A stretch of 64,000 nucleotides of DNA, from positions 4,023-68,022 of the forward strand of contig JBBBWG010010889.1 of NCBI GenBank assembly GCA_037176905.1. Direction: 5' to 3'. How positions within the stretch are numbered: position 1 is the first letter of the stretch; every line of letters starts with the position of its first letter. A program made the translations under genes and the position numbers. Origin of the DNA: Azolla pinnata (taxonomy: Eukaryota; Streptophyta; Polypodiopsida; Salviniales; Salviniaceae). Below are positions 9,951-20,753 of this stretch, one piece after another. The notes beneath the pieces are model-generated. The model ran no database searches, had not been told where the DNA came from, and saw nothing but the letters and a program-made list of their open reading frames with translations.

Positions 9951-11834
9951 CTCTGCCTCCCATCCGCCTCCTCTGCTTCGCATCGAGCTCTCGGAGCTGC
10001 CCCCCTTCGATGATGATGATGATGATGATGCATTGCGGCTATGGAAGCTCGAACCTCGGCTCGATTCCGCTGCCTCCAGCCATGGCATCAGCAGCTCCTC
10101 CTCCTCCTTCGTAGTGATCGCCATATCCATCTGCCTCCTCCTCCTCCTCCTCCTCCTTCTCCACCTCCTCAGCTCCGATCGAGCTCTCCTCCGAGCCTTC
10201 CTCAGCACCTGGCTCATCGCCCGCTCCATTCGAGCTCTCTCCTCTTCATTGATCATCATCACATCATCCTCATCCTCATCTTCTTCTTCTTCTTCTTCTT
10301 CTTCTTCTCCTTCTTTCGCTATGCCCTTGTCTTCCAGCTTGTTGTCGTCGCCGCCGCCGCCGCCGTCTTCTCGAATGCCCACCAAGGAATTGGATGTCGC
10401 GGGCAGCGATGAATCCCTGGTGGCCGCGATCGAATGATGATGACGGCGACGGCGACGACGATCATGATCATGGCTCGAGACGATCATGCTGTCGACATCG
10501 ATGCCGCGGAAGCTGCTGCCCGACGACGATCGATCGTTGCCTGCAGATGAAGCAACAGCGAGACGATGCTGCCGATGACGGCGGCGATTCTGATCCCGAT
10601 TCTGATCCTGATTCTGATCCCGATTCTGATCCCGATTCTGATCCTGATTCTGATCCCGATTCTGATCCCGATTCTGATCCCGATTCTGATTCTGATCCCG
10701 ATTCTGATTCTGATCCCGATTCTGATCCCGATTCTGATCCCGATTCTGATCCCGATTCTGATCCTGATCTCGATTCTGATTCTGATTCTGATTCTGATTC
10801 TGACTCCGACTCTGATCCTGATAATGGCCATGGAGATCGGGTGGATTGCTTCCATGGTCTTGAACCAGAATCTGCTTCGATTTGGCAGAGGAAGATTTGT
10901 GCGTCGCGTTGGAGCATTCGCCGCTGGAGTTGGAGGAGAAGCTCCGCCTGCTCTTGTCCCAGGAAGAGAAGAACGTGTCCTCGCTCGTGGCCGCGAAAGA
11001 CGAGAACTGCAGATCCCTCGCCATAGCCGCCGCCGCCGCCATAGCTGCCGCCGCCTCTTCTTGCCCCCGCAGCTCCTCTCGGAATCCATCGCCATGGCTC
11101 GGACCCTCCGGATCCTGCACGATCTCCCCATCCGCCGCTTTCTTCCCTGCTGCTGCTGCTTCCTCGTCGGCTGCTTGCAGCGTCCGTTTCTTTCGCTTCT
11201 TCTTCTTCCTGCTGCTGCTGCTTCCGCCGCTGATGCTTCTCTGGCAGGAGGAAGCTCCATCGCACCTCCCGTTCGCTCCGGGCTTTCTGGAGCTCGGCAG
11301 CACGTGGACGGGATCGATGGCGGGGCTCGGCGCGGAAGGCTTACCTCTGCAGGAGGACGCGAGCGACGAGGAGGAGGAAGAGAGGAGGCCCTGCGTTTTG
11401 CGGCGGAAGGAGCAAGCGAACCTGCGGCTGCTGCAGCCGCAGTCGACCGAGCTCGTGTTCGCTCCTGCGCTGGGAACGCCGGCGTCGAGGAGGCGGCGGC
11501 TAGGGTTCTTGAGGGCGCCGCTGCTGCTGTCGGAGCTCCTTCTCCGCAAGGGCGGCTCGCTAGGGTTCGGGAGGGCGGGATTAGGGTTGGGAGGGTTAGG
11601 GTTAGGGTTAGGGTTAGGGTTAGGGTTAGGGTTAGATGGTGCAGCAGAGCTTCTTGATGATGCCGGCGCCTCAGCACAAGGCGATTGTGCAGAGGTTGTT
11701 GCAGTCGTCGTCGTCGGAGGAGGAGGAGGAGGAACAGAAGAAGGAGAAGAAGAAGAAGAAGAAGAAGAAGAAGAGGAGGAGGCTCTGATGATGGCGAGCT
11801 TTCTGAGCCACGACCTGAGCTTGATTTTGGCCAT
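9474..11834 (-). CDS. OVATE family protein, unusually long
   Basis: An intronless frame encodes 786 residues. It starts [14 protein letters not shown], a typical OVATE-family N-terminus. The C-terminal ~75 residues form the OVATE domain: [20 protein letters not shown], then [20 protein letters not shown] and [20 protein letters not shown], then [11 protein letters not shown]. Plant OVATE proteins are nuclear transcriptional repressors that bind TALE homeodomain and TRM proteins and affect organ shape. Most are 200-400 residues. Here the middle is swollen by Ser, Asp, Glu, Arg and His runs, an Asn-Pro tract encoded by TTAGGG repeats (about 11595-11634), and an Asp-Gln-Asn-Arg tract encoded by a 6-bp-based minisatellite (10586-10815). 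The frame also stays open upstream of this ATG through a poly-Asp/Glu stretch to 11993. I take that as leader because the conserved N-terminus starts at 11834. The last residues (ENPKP) and the stop come from telomere-like repeat. Confidence 0.87.
10586..10815 (-). repeat. Coding minisatellite (GATTCTGATCCC type) in the OVATE gene
   Basis: About 38 hexamers of GATTCT and GATCCC/GATCCT alternate with higher-order periods of 12, 18 and 24 bases. On the coding strand they read as Gln-Asn, Arg-Asp and Gln-Asp pairs. The tract is in frame with the OVATE domain, so it is probably translated. Confidence 0.9.
11595..11634 (+). repeat. TTAGGG tandem tract inside the OVATE coding region
   Basis: Six or more uninterrupted TTAGGG hexamers read on the minus strand as alternating Asn-Pro. 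The unit is six bases rather than the plant heptamer, which keeps the reading frame open. Confidence 0.93.
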
Positions 11835-14587
11835 GGCGGAGCTCTGAGGTTTTCTCTGCTGCTGCAGAGGAAAATATAAACGAAGAAGAAGAAGATCGTC
11901 GTCGTCTTCTTCTTCTTCTTCTTCTTCTTCGTCTTCTTCTTCATCGTCGTCTTCTTCGTCGGCTCCTTTTTTTTTTCTATATTGTTTTTTCAAAAAACTT
12001 ATTATTATTATTATTCTTCTTAATTTTAATTAACTGGCCTTCCTTTTTTTCTTTTTTGCTATTTCCTCACCGGGGAAATTGTTTTAAAAAAAGCGCCCAA
12101 AAATATATATATATATATATATAATATCGGGGGGGTTTATTTTCTGGTTTTGTTTTCTCTCTCTCCTTTTTTTTTGAAAAAAACAAAGCAAAACAAAAAA
12201 CAGAAACGAGTTCTCGACGAATAAACAAATAGTTTTTTGAGATCTTCTCTTCGTAATAATTATTTGGCAGGATTATTATTAGCAATGATTATATATTATC
12301 CTCGTTATCCTTTATTATCTTTTTTTCTTGAATTGTTTTAAAAGGATGACGAACATTATGATTACGACTGTTTTTTGTTTTTTTTTATATTAATGGTGTG
12401 CTTTTGCCTTCTATTAATTATTATCTCGTATCTCTTCTGTTTTTGTTTTTTTCCGGATTTTTTTTAGTTTACTGTTAAGATCGATAATCTTTTCTCTCGC
12501 GGATCTTGGTTAGCATTTATTATATTATAATTCGTTGGTTTGTTTTTCTTTATTTTGTAAAAATTCCTGCCTTTTTCTCCCTCCAGCCCATTATTTTATT
12601 ATTATGTTTATTCTTCCGCCACCATCGCCACCACCGCATCCATCCACGACCCATGCACATGCATACATACATACATAAATGCATGCATGCATGGATGCAT
12701 GCATGCGAGCGCATGCTTGCATGATGTATGCGCGCACCTGTGGATGCAAGCAGCGCATCATACACATGCATGCTCTGCATCGACATGCTTCTTCACATCC
12801 CCCATGCCATGCATGCATGATCTTGCTTTAGATAGCCTTGATTGATCAAGAGACAAAATAAAATAACATGACAAGCTTAGATTGATAACTCAACTAAACA
12901 CACGATGATTAAATCAATCATAAGAGTAGTAGCTTTGTAAGCAGTTAGAGATTTAGAATGCATGCATGCACATGTCCATACATACATACCCCCCCCCCAC
13001 CATGTTCCCATCATAAGTCTACTCCCATCCCACCACCCTCCAACCACTAATATCCCACTTCATCTCCACTTCCTCCTCTGTCTCATCGATCGATCGATCG
13101 ATTGGTCGATCACACCTGTCCGATGTAAGAACTAGTTCGGTGGTCCGATCCGATGCTGTTGATCTCCGTTAGTACTAGTTCATGATTGATCCGAGGAAGT
13201 CCTGATCGATCCAAGGAAGTCCTGCTTGCTTGATTCAATAAGTTTGTACCAAGCTTGAAACACTGCAGCGGCTGAGCGAGTTCCAGAAACACCCACCGAT
13301 AATAATGCAGATTGGAATGCGTTAGTTTTTAGCCTCTGGCCTTCTTGAAGGCTGTTGGTTGGAGATTTTACAAAAACTAGGAAGTTAAAACGAATGATGT
13401 ATCGCTCGGGAGGAGCAAGGAGAACGACAATGGAGCACTATCTTCTAGGCTTAACCTCTCCTCTGACTCACTCTTTGCAAATAAGTACCTTCTCTGCAAG
13501 GTTAAAAAAGTCCACCGGCAACAACTTCTCGTTGTTGGAAACATCTAGCTATATACCAACTCGAATATATGATTGACGCAACCTTAACCAATCGTAGGAT
13601 TGGTTCTCTGAACTTCCTTTGATTTCGAGTATGCGCGAGTCGATCCTCGAGGGGAACAAGGGTTATGAAAAGGAGCATTCAATATTCAAGATAACTTAGG
13701 ATAGGTGTTATCACCTCATAAGATTGCCTAAATGTGTAAACACACCAAGACCCAAGGTTTTAGTGCTACGAGTTATCGCGGCACAATTACAGTGGTGCGA
13801 AGAAATTATCGTGTTGTTTGAATTGTTATCTAATGGGTTGCGATTCATCTTTGATATGTAGCTACAAATTGTCCTTGTTGTCCCTAAGTTATACCTTAAT
13901 CACCACTCTATCAGCGTTAAGTTCAATAACTTTGCAGAAGCTACCTTACGCCTGATTTCTATAAGAACTCAAGTCTTTGCAATCAGTGCTATTCGATTCA
14001 CTTTGGAGGCTCTTAAATTAACACAAGACGACATTCTACACTGCCCGCATGCGAAAGAATAGCTGGATCAAGTCGTCTTACTAAATATTTTTATCATGAG
14101 AATACGGAATCCAGTAAAAGCATTCATTGTTGATGACGATGTACGGGGGCTCAAAGTATTTGGAAACGAAGATTCGGGGTGTTTGCAAAAACATTTTCGG
14201 ATACTTCTGTCACACGGGGTACCACTATAAGGTCTCGACTTTCATCACCAGCTTCCTTCCACCCCAAAAAATATCAGAAAAGATCAACCTTGAACAACCA
14301 GCTAATCGAGCGCAATTTTAATGGATGGATTAATAGTGGATTACAAAGCGAAAGCAGAACTGATTACAACAACAGAACACCCCCTTGTTATGTATGATTA
14401 ATCCATGATCAGTGGTGTGGGAAAAGAAAAATCCCGTCTTGTCTTTCGCGTCAATCCAATTACGGGCCATGTGCATGACACCGAAGAGCAACCAACCAAC
14501 TTAATCGAGCGTATTTTAATGGATGATTAAGGGTGTATTACAAAGCGAAAAACAAAAGTAATCAGAACTAACCACCCTTGTTTTGTG
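11835..14587. other. Gene-poor stretch between divergent OVATE and IPMS genes
   Basis: The part next to the OVATE start (11835-12000) is GAA/CGT-rich leader-like sequence. 12000-12520 is very AT-rich, with an (AT)n run near 12100. 12640-12820 is rich in ATGCATGC and CATA motifs, and there is a poly-C tract near 12988. A (GATC)n run lies near 13086. From 13300 to 14300 the sequence looks like ordinary or degenerate unique DNA with no supported frame. At 14299-14587 a ~195-bp segment occurs twice in diverged form; both copies contain ATTTTAATGGATG and TTACAAAGCGAAA. Confidence 0.5.
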
Positions 14588-14818
14588 TGATTAATCCACA
14601 ATTAGTGGCATGATGCCTTGGTTTTGTGTGATCAATCCATGATCAGTGGCATGATGCGTTGGTTTTGCGTGATTAGTTCATGATTAGGGGCATGCTGCCT
14701 TGTTTTTGTGTAATTAATCCATGATTAGCGGCATGATGCCTTGGTTTTGCGTCATTAATCCATGATTAGTGGCATGATGCCTTGGTTTTGCGTGATTAAT
14801 CCATGATTAGTGGTATGA
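14588..14818 (+). repeat. 41-bp minisatellite upstream of IPMS
   Basis: About 5.6 copies of a 41-base unit are present. The unit contains TGATTAATCCATGATTAGTG, GCATGATGCC and TTGGTTTTGCG. The array ends about 50 bases before the IPMS start codon, so it occupies the promoter or leader. It creates an upstream in-frame ATG at 14803. Confidence 0.92.
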
Positions 14819-14868
14819 AGAAAAATCCCTTCTTTGTTTTGGAGCTTAACCTGCAGAAGGTCGTGGCT

Positions 14869-17800
14869 ATGGCGGCGATCAAGCTCTGCTGCTCGTCGTC
14901 GTCGTCTGCGTCTTCTTCCTCTTTCCTGCAGAGAACACCCCCTTCCATCTCCATCTCCGTCTCCATCCCCACCCCCGCCCCCGCTCTCTTCTCCATCCGC
15001 TGCTGCGCACCTCTCAAGAGACCGCGCTACGTCCCCCACCGAATCGACGACCCAGCCTACGTCCGGATCTTCGACACCACTCTCCGCGATGGCGAGCAGT
15101 CCCCCGGAGCCACCCTCACCAGCAAGGAGAAGCTCGACATCGCCCGGCAGCTCTCCAAGCTCGGCGTGGACGTCATCGAAGCCGGATTCCCCGTCGCCTC
15201 CCCCGATGACCTCGAAGCGGTGAAGCTCATCGCCTCGGAGGTCGGCAACCACGTGAGCGAACGGGATGGATATGTTCCTGTCATCTGTGGCCTTGCCAGG
15301 TGCAACAAGGCTGATATCGATGCTGCTTGGGAAGCTGTTCGGCATGCTCTTCAACCTCGCATACATACTTTCATTGCCACCAGTGGTATTCATATGAAAC
15401 ATAAGCTTCGAAAGTCACCGGATGAAGTAGTGCAGATTGCAAGAGATATGGTGGCGTATGCACGGAGCTTAGGTTGCCAGGATATCGAATTCAGCCCCGA
15501 GGACGCTGGCAGGTACTCAGCCTTGTCGTCTCTACTCTAATCAGTGTTCCACATTCTCAATTCATATCTTTCATCTGAAAGGTAGTTGTAAGCTCAAAGA
15601 TTAGCTATTGCTGTTGTATTTAGTGTGCAAAAGATACCCTAGTCACCTTCAGGACCTCGGAGAGGAACAATTCACCTGTAGCAAAGAGGCAGATAGTGAT
15701 GCATTGAAGAGAATTGTGTGTTGAAGCACATACAATAATCAAGGTCTGCATATAGATGAGTGCATCTGAATGCAGATGTAAGACCGGTAGTAGGTTCATG
15801 CCCTGAAATATGGAAGCAACCAAAAGGAATTCCGTGTTGGAAAGTAAGACACGGATATAATTCGGGGAAGATATTTCAATGGATGTTCGCGGATATAATC
15901 TAGTCATGTGATAGATTCTCATGCATTTTTTTCACGGGGTCATGTGGGGAATCTATTTCGTGCATCTTTCATGCATCGTAGAGTGAAAGACATCCCCCTG
16001 TGCAAGAAATGTGTAGAAACCGTGTCATTTCCGCTGTTATTGCATCTATTTACAAGTATTTGAACAAGTGGCTTTTTATCTAGAGCTCAGATGTAAGAGA
16101 ATCTTGACATTTTTGTCTTACAGGTCTGACCCGGAGTTCTTGTACCAAATACTCGAAGAAGTAATCAAAGCCGGTGCAACCACTCTTAATATTCCGGACA
16201 CAGTTGGCTATACACTTCCTGGAGAATATGGCCAACTAATTGCCAAGATAAAAACTAACACACCTGGTATCGAAAATGTCATCATCTCGACTCACTGTCA
16301 AAATGACCTGGGGCTTGCCACCGCAAATACCATATCTGTGAGTCTTATCCTTTCAAAATATTTCCGATTCTCTTTCTTGGTAAAATTCTGTTTTCTCATT
16401 AGTATATTTAGGGTGCGATTCATGGTGCAAGGCAACTGGAAGTCACAATTAATGGTATTGGCGAGCGTGCAGGAAATGCGTCTCTTGAAGAGGTAAAGCT
16501 TTGGATCAAAATGGTTTAACCAAACGTTGAACACATCCTTCATATTTCATTAAACCAAATTGATAAAATGGGAGTTATACTACATAAGGCGTGGTTTTTA
16601 ATCTTCGTATGTCTCTTATATGGGTTACTTCAACTCACTTGCCGAAGGTTTAACTCTCTAAACTCAGTCAGACAGACGAGCCATACATATCCATCGTATA
16701 TCACATATACCAATTTCTGTGTAGGTTGTTATGGCTATAAGGTGCCGTGGCCAACAACATATGGGTGGTCTTTACACAGGAATTAATACAAAGAACATTG
16801 CACCTACAAGCAAAATGGTATGTATTTACACGGTTTGTATTAAAAGCATTCCTGTCAAGATTATTTCAGAACATGTCATTCTGGAAGTTCTTTCTGCAAG
16901 TTCGACTGAATGACATCAGCAATCTGTCTAGGTTGCAGATTACACTGGTATGCTGGTTCAACCTCACAAGGCAATTGTGGGAGCTAATGCATTTGCACAT
17001 GAAAGTGGAATTCATCAGGTAGGATGATTACTGCGAGTAGAAGGGCATAATGTCTGAAATGCAGATTCTAAGGAAATCTATTTTCTGATGTCCCACTTTG
17101 CACATGTCCACTTAGGTATATTTATCATGTGATAGAATGTATGTGCTTGCACTATGTCATGACCGAGGCTGCTGGTACAAGAAAATTATTGCTTCGTATC
17201 CTGTTAACTACAAGTTACTTGAGGCTCACTTCATGCTCGGTCTATTTCAAATTTCTGAAGCATATCTAGGTGTTTTTGAGTGAATTTAAATAAGGGCAAT
17301 GTTTAAAATATAGACAATATCTGCTTCCCATCCCATTACCCCGTCCCTGTGGTAATGTACTACTGTAAAAGATCATGGGTAGCCTCCTTCAGGTTGATTG
17401 TTGCATGGCGTTATTGTGTCCACTCTGCAGCTGCATATCTGGGTCGTACAGGATTCATGATTTTGTGGCTAACTTTATGTCAGCAGCTTCTGAATCGATG
17501 TTACATATTTTGGCTAGGATGGAATGCTGAAATTTAAAGGCACATACGAAATCCTTTCACCTGAAGATATTGGAATCGTGAGAATGGATAAGTCGGGCAT
17601 TGTTCTGGGAAAACATAGGTGCACCTCTGCTCTTTTGTTGTCCTAAACTCAAAACTTCATGAATAAGTATTTAATATCTAAACTGAGGCGATCAATTTTT
17701 TCCATTATCATGTAGTGGAAGGCATGCATTGAAGACACGTTTACGACAGGTGTTCATAATGTTGTACTCCTTTATTCTTAACACTGAGTAAGACATCAGA

Positions 17801-18861
17801 TACAATATGTGTGAGAGAGAGAGAGATAAAAATTAATGTATTGTGCTGTAGCTTGGTTATGAACTTGATGCGAAAGAGCTGGATGATATCTTCCATCGTT
17901 TCAAGGCTCTGGCAGAGAAAAAAAAGGTAGCTATGGCAACTCACTCAAAATAATTTCAACTGACCTTTTATGTTACGAAACTGAGCTTTTGTTTTCTCTA
18001 CTTTTATAGAAACTCTCTGATGAAGACTTAGAAGCATTGTTGTTGGATAAGGTTTTCCAACCACAGGAGATTTGGACGGTTCAAGATGTTCAGGTGGTTC
18101 ATTTTTGTTATCGCATATCGCAGGTTTTGTGCAATATTTCAAGTGACATAATGACCTCGAATATGCAGGCTGTATCTGGAACGTTGGGGTTGTCAACAGC
18201 AACAGTCAAACTGAAATACGAAGAAGATGGGTCTGAGTACGTGTCTTGTTCAGTAGGTTCTGGACCGGTCGATGCTGCGTTGAAGGCAGTTGACAGTATT
18301 GTGAAGGTGCACGCATTCCGAGCTCTAATAATAGGGAGCAGTTTCTATTCCAGAATTGTACAGAATTCCAGAAACGTTTGGGGTCAACATGGACTTGAAA
18401 CTTAGCAATAACCTGTAGAATGATTTAGGGCCCCTTCGTTTTTGCTGATGTTTTCCGATGCTTGATGCAGACTCCCGTCACTCTTCTGGAATACTCCCTA
18501 AATGGTGTGACAGAAGGTATCGACGCCATTGCAGCGACAAGGGTCATAATTCGAAGTGAAAATGCATATATGACTATGCATGCGCAAACAGGAAAACCTG
18601 TGGAGCGTATATTCAGGTTCTTTTGATGTAGTATCTATTTGTCTTTATTCTGGTATGTCCTAACTACAAATGGTATTTTGATCTGGAAATATGTATCTTG
18701 ATCCCATCAATTTGGTGTGCAGTGGAACAGGAGCGTCGGTGGATATCGTGGTATCTAGTGTACGAGCATACGTGAGCGCCCTAAATAAAATGCTTGGCTT
18801 CAAGGATATGAGAAAAGCAGGTGCAACGACGAGTCTAGAAGGATCGAAACCGCCCGTGTAG
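14869..18861 (+). CDS. IPMS: 2-isopropylmalate synthase, chloroplast type
   Basis: Twelve exons close in frame: 14869-15512, 16124-16337, 16412-16492, 16725-16817, 16932-17018, 17518-17618, 17716-17749, 17852-17926, 18010-18093, 18169-18306, 18471-18616 and 18723-18861, giving 611 residues. The enzyme condenses acetyl-CoA with 2-oxoisovalerate, the first committed step of leucine synthesis in plastids. Residues 1-45 are a Ser-rich transit peptide. The catalytic barrel shows [61 protein letters not shown] and [13 protein letters not shown]. The C-terminal LeuA regulatory domain is present (from about [10 protein letters not shown] to FKDMRKA), which separates it from the truncated MAM enzymes and implies leucine feedback control. 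I chose the ATG at 14869 because the in-frame ATG at 14803 lies in a minisatellite. Confidence 0.97.
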
Positions 18862-19577
18862 TACAAGATAAAACTATAGTTACAGTGGTTGACTTTGATG
18901 AGATTTGTCTTCCTACCGAAGTTAGTGTACAAAAGAGATTTTGTATGAAGAACATGAGCTCCATGTGAGTGTGTGTTGTTTCTAATCCACTCAATCAAGA
19001 AATGGTGAAATTTGCATGATCGTTCGTGCAAAGTAATGAGATCCAAATAGGCCGATGAAATGTTATTCACCTTCCCAACTCTGTGCCATCATTCATTCGC
19101 CTTCCCAGTTCTATCTAATGTTATTCTAACCTTACGCAACATTGAAGTCATTATCACACTACTTGCGACATTTTTGTTTGCAGCCATGTTACGAAGTAGG
19201 TCACAAGGAAAAGGTTGAATTTGCTCGCTTGTGTTATTGGTTTTTGGGCAATTCACAGAGAACTGCCATAGCTCGCTCGCAGCCTTGAACGAGCGCTTCA
19301 ACCGGCAAATAGAGCACGAAATAGAGGGCTCTCGGCAACGAGTCCGAGATGGAAGGAAGGAAAAGATGAAGCGCTAGTAGAAGCCACGCCATTGCTCAAA
19401 GCATAAAAAGAAGACCCCGTGTTGCATGCAATGCATTGAATGTATATATATATATATATATACAAACTGGGATCTTTTCCATTGGCATAGATGCACCGAA
19501 GCACGAGCGCATTCAGCACAGAAAAGTCCCACATATGGAACCCTAGAGGAGGCGAGAAGTATTGAAATAAACAGAGA

Positions 19578-19855
19578 TTGGGGTCTTGTCTTCACGACTG
19601 TACTTGAACAGGATCTGTTCTATAGTCTGTACCACTTGTGTGAGCAATCCAATTGTTCAGACAAGCTTTCCACAGCTCGGAAGATGAGGTTCGTGCTCCA
19701 CGGGCCTGAGCGCGAATGCTCCAATCTGCAGGATGCATCATCCTGCAGCTGCTGATGACCGTCCAACTGCAAGTTCCAACCTGTAGTTGAAAGGGCCCAT
19801 GAGCGATCTGACGAGTTTCTCTTCTTCTCTCTCTTTTTATTTGCTCTTGTATGTA
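19578..19855 (-). repeat. Dispersed repeat, copy B (inverted relative to copy A)
   Basis: The reverse complement matches 6062-6340 over most of its length. It shares CGTCAGATCGCTCATGGGCC, GACGGTCATCAGCAGCTGCA, TCATCTTCCGAG and TTGCTCACACAAGTGGTACA. The two copies stand about 13 kb apart. Similarity fades just beyond the GTACAGTCGTGA end. Confidence 0.8.
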
Positions 19856-20229
19856 TTTTGCATGGGGTTTTTGTTGCATTGAAACCCTAAAAACTCCAAA
19901 CCCTAACCCTTTCTCTTTGCATTCGGGTCGCGGAATCGCGGTTCGCCGATGAAGAACCGGACGTCGGGAATGGCTGTATTTAGCGCTAGCTAGCAATGCA
20001 AATGGCGCCAAGACACCTGATCAGCGCGCGGATTAATGAAACTTTCGCGGACCTCTCATCGGCAAGATGCCGAGCTTACCCATCCGGATATGACCATGAA
20101 CCTGCGGATAAGGAACTCGGATTCAAACATGTTCCTCTCTCTGAGTCCGTATATACCCGTGGGAAGCTAGCAGTACAAGGCTTCCCGGGGGCTGCAGAGT
20201 CCTTCCGAATACGTTCTTCCGGTCCATGC

Positions 20230-20260
20230 AGCTCAGCTCAGCTCAGCTCAGCTCAGCTCA
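20230..20260 (+). repeat. (GCTCA)n pentamer run
   Basis: Six tandem GCTCA units occupy 20230-20259. This is a simple repeat with no gene overlap. Confidence 0.95.
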
Positions 20261-20577
20261 TGATATTCGATGCTCGGCAAAAACCAACCTCCTTGATCCA
20301 GAGTCCAAGGGATTGGGCGCCGGTCGACGAGAATATCAGTCGAGCCTGCTCGTTTCCAATGACGCGAGCCGACGACACAGCAAATCGGAGTCTTCTCTCG
20401 TTCCGATTCCAAGTCTTCTTCTTTCTTCTCTTGCCTTCATGCATGCACATGCATACATACACATACCATTACACATGGACCTTTGGAGGATTCTCCTTAT
20501 CCCCATCCAATGGCCACCAATGAGCTTCTCCCATTTTGCTTTCTTTTCCCCCAAAGGATCAAATCCCCCAATAGAAC

Positions 20578-20714
20578 TGAAGAAGAAGAAGAAAGAAGAA
20601 AGAAGAAAGAAGAAGAAAGAAGAAGAAGAAGAAGAAAGCAGAAGAAGAAGAAGAAGAACAGGGGAAGAACAGGGGAAGAAGAAGAAGAAGAAGAAGAAGA
20701 AGAAGAAGAAGAGG
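20578..20714 (+). repeat. (GAA)n tract in the LHCB6 leader
   Basis: About 135 bases of GAA, AAGAA and GGAAGAACAGG units end about 40 bases before the LHCB6 start codon. By position they lie in the 5' UTR or core promoter. Both strands stay open here, which explains long low-complexity Glu/Lys and Ser/Phe frames. Confidence 0.95.
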
Positions 20715-20753
20715 ACTGAGGAAAGTCTGTGCTCCTCCCCGACTCGCTCAGCT

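Larger units (their letters stand above)
18862..20753. other. Intergenic between IPMS and LHCB6
   Basis: This holds a (TA)n run near 19442, the inverted dispersed repeat at 19578-19855, telomere-like CCCTAAA fragments near 19885-19910, an AGCTC pentamer run and a long GAA tract. The segment before 20500 with TATATA (near 20150) and GGATAAGG (near 20097) may be LHCB6 promoter, but no element could be proven. No gene is supported. Confidence 0.45.

Noticed and set aside
10484-11944. 486-codon alternate minus-strand frame inside the OVATE gene
   Set aside because: Its Arg/Ile and Leu-Thr runs are the same hexamer repeats read in another frame. It lacks an OVATE domain.
11835-11993. Poly-Asp/Glu in-frame extension of the OVATE protein
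   Set aside because: It is encoded by GAA/GAC repeats and lies ahead of the conserved [13 protein letters not shown] start.
14803-14868. Upstream in-frame ATG as the IPMS start
   Set aside because: The added residues come from the 41-bp minisatellite and would spoil the transit peptide. The ATG at 14869 gives a typical MA-start Ser-rich presequence.
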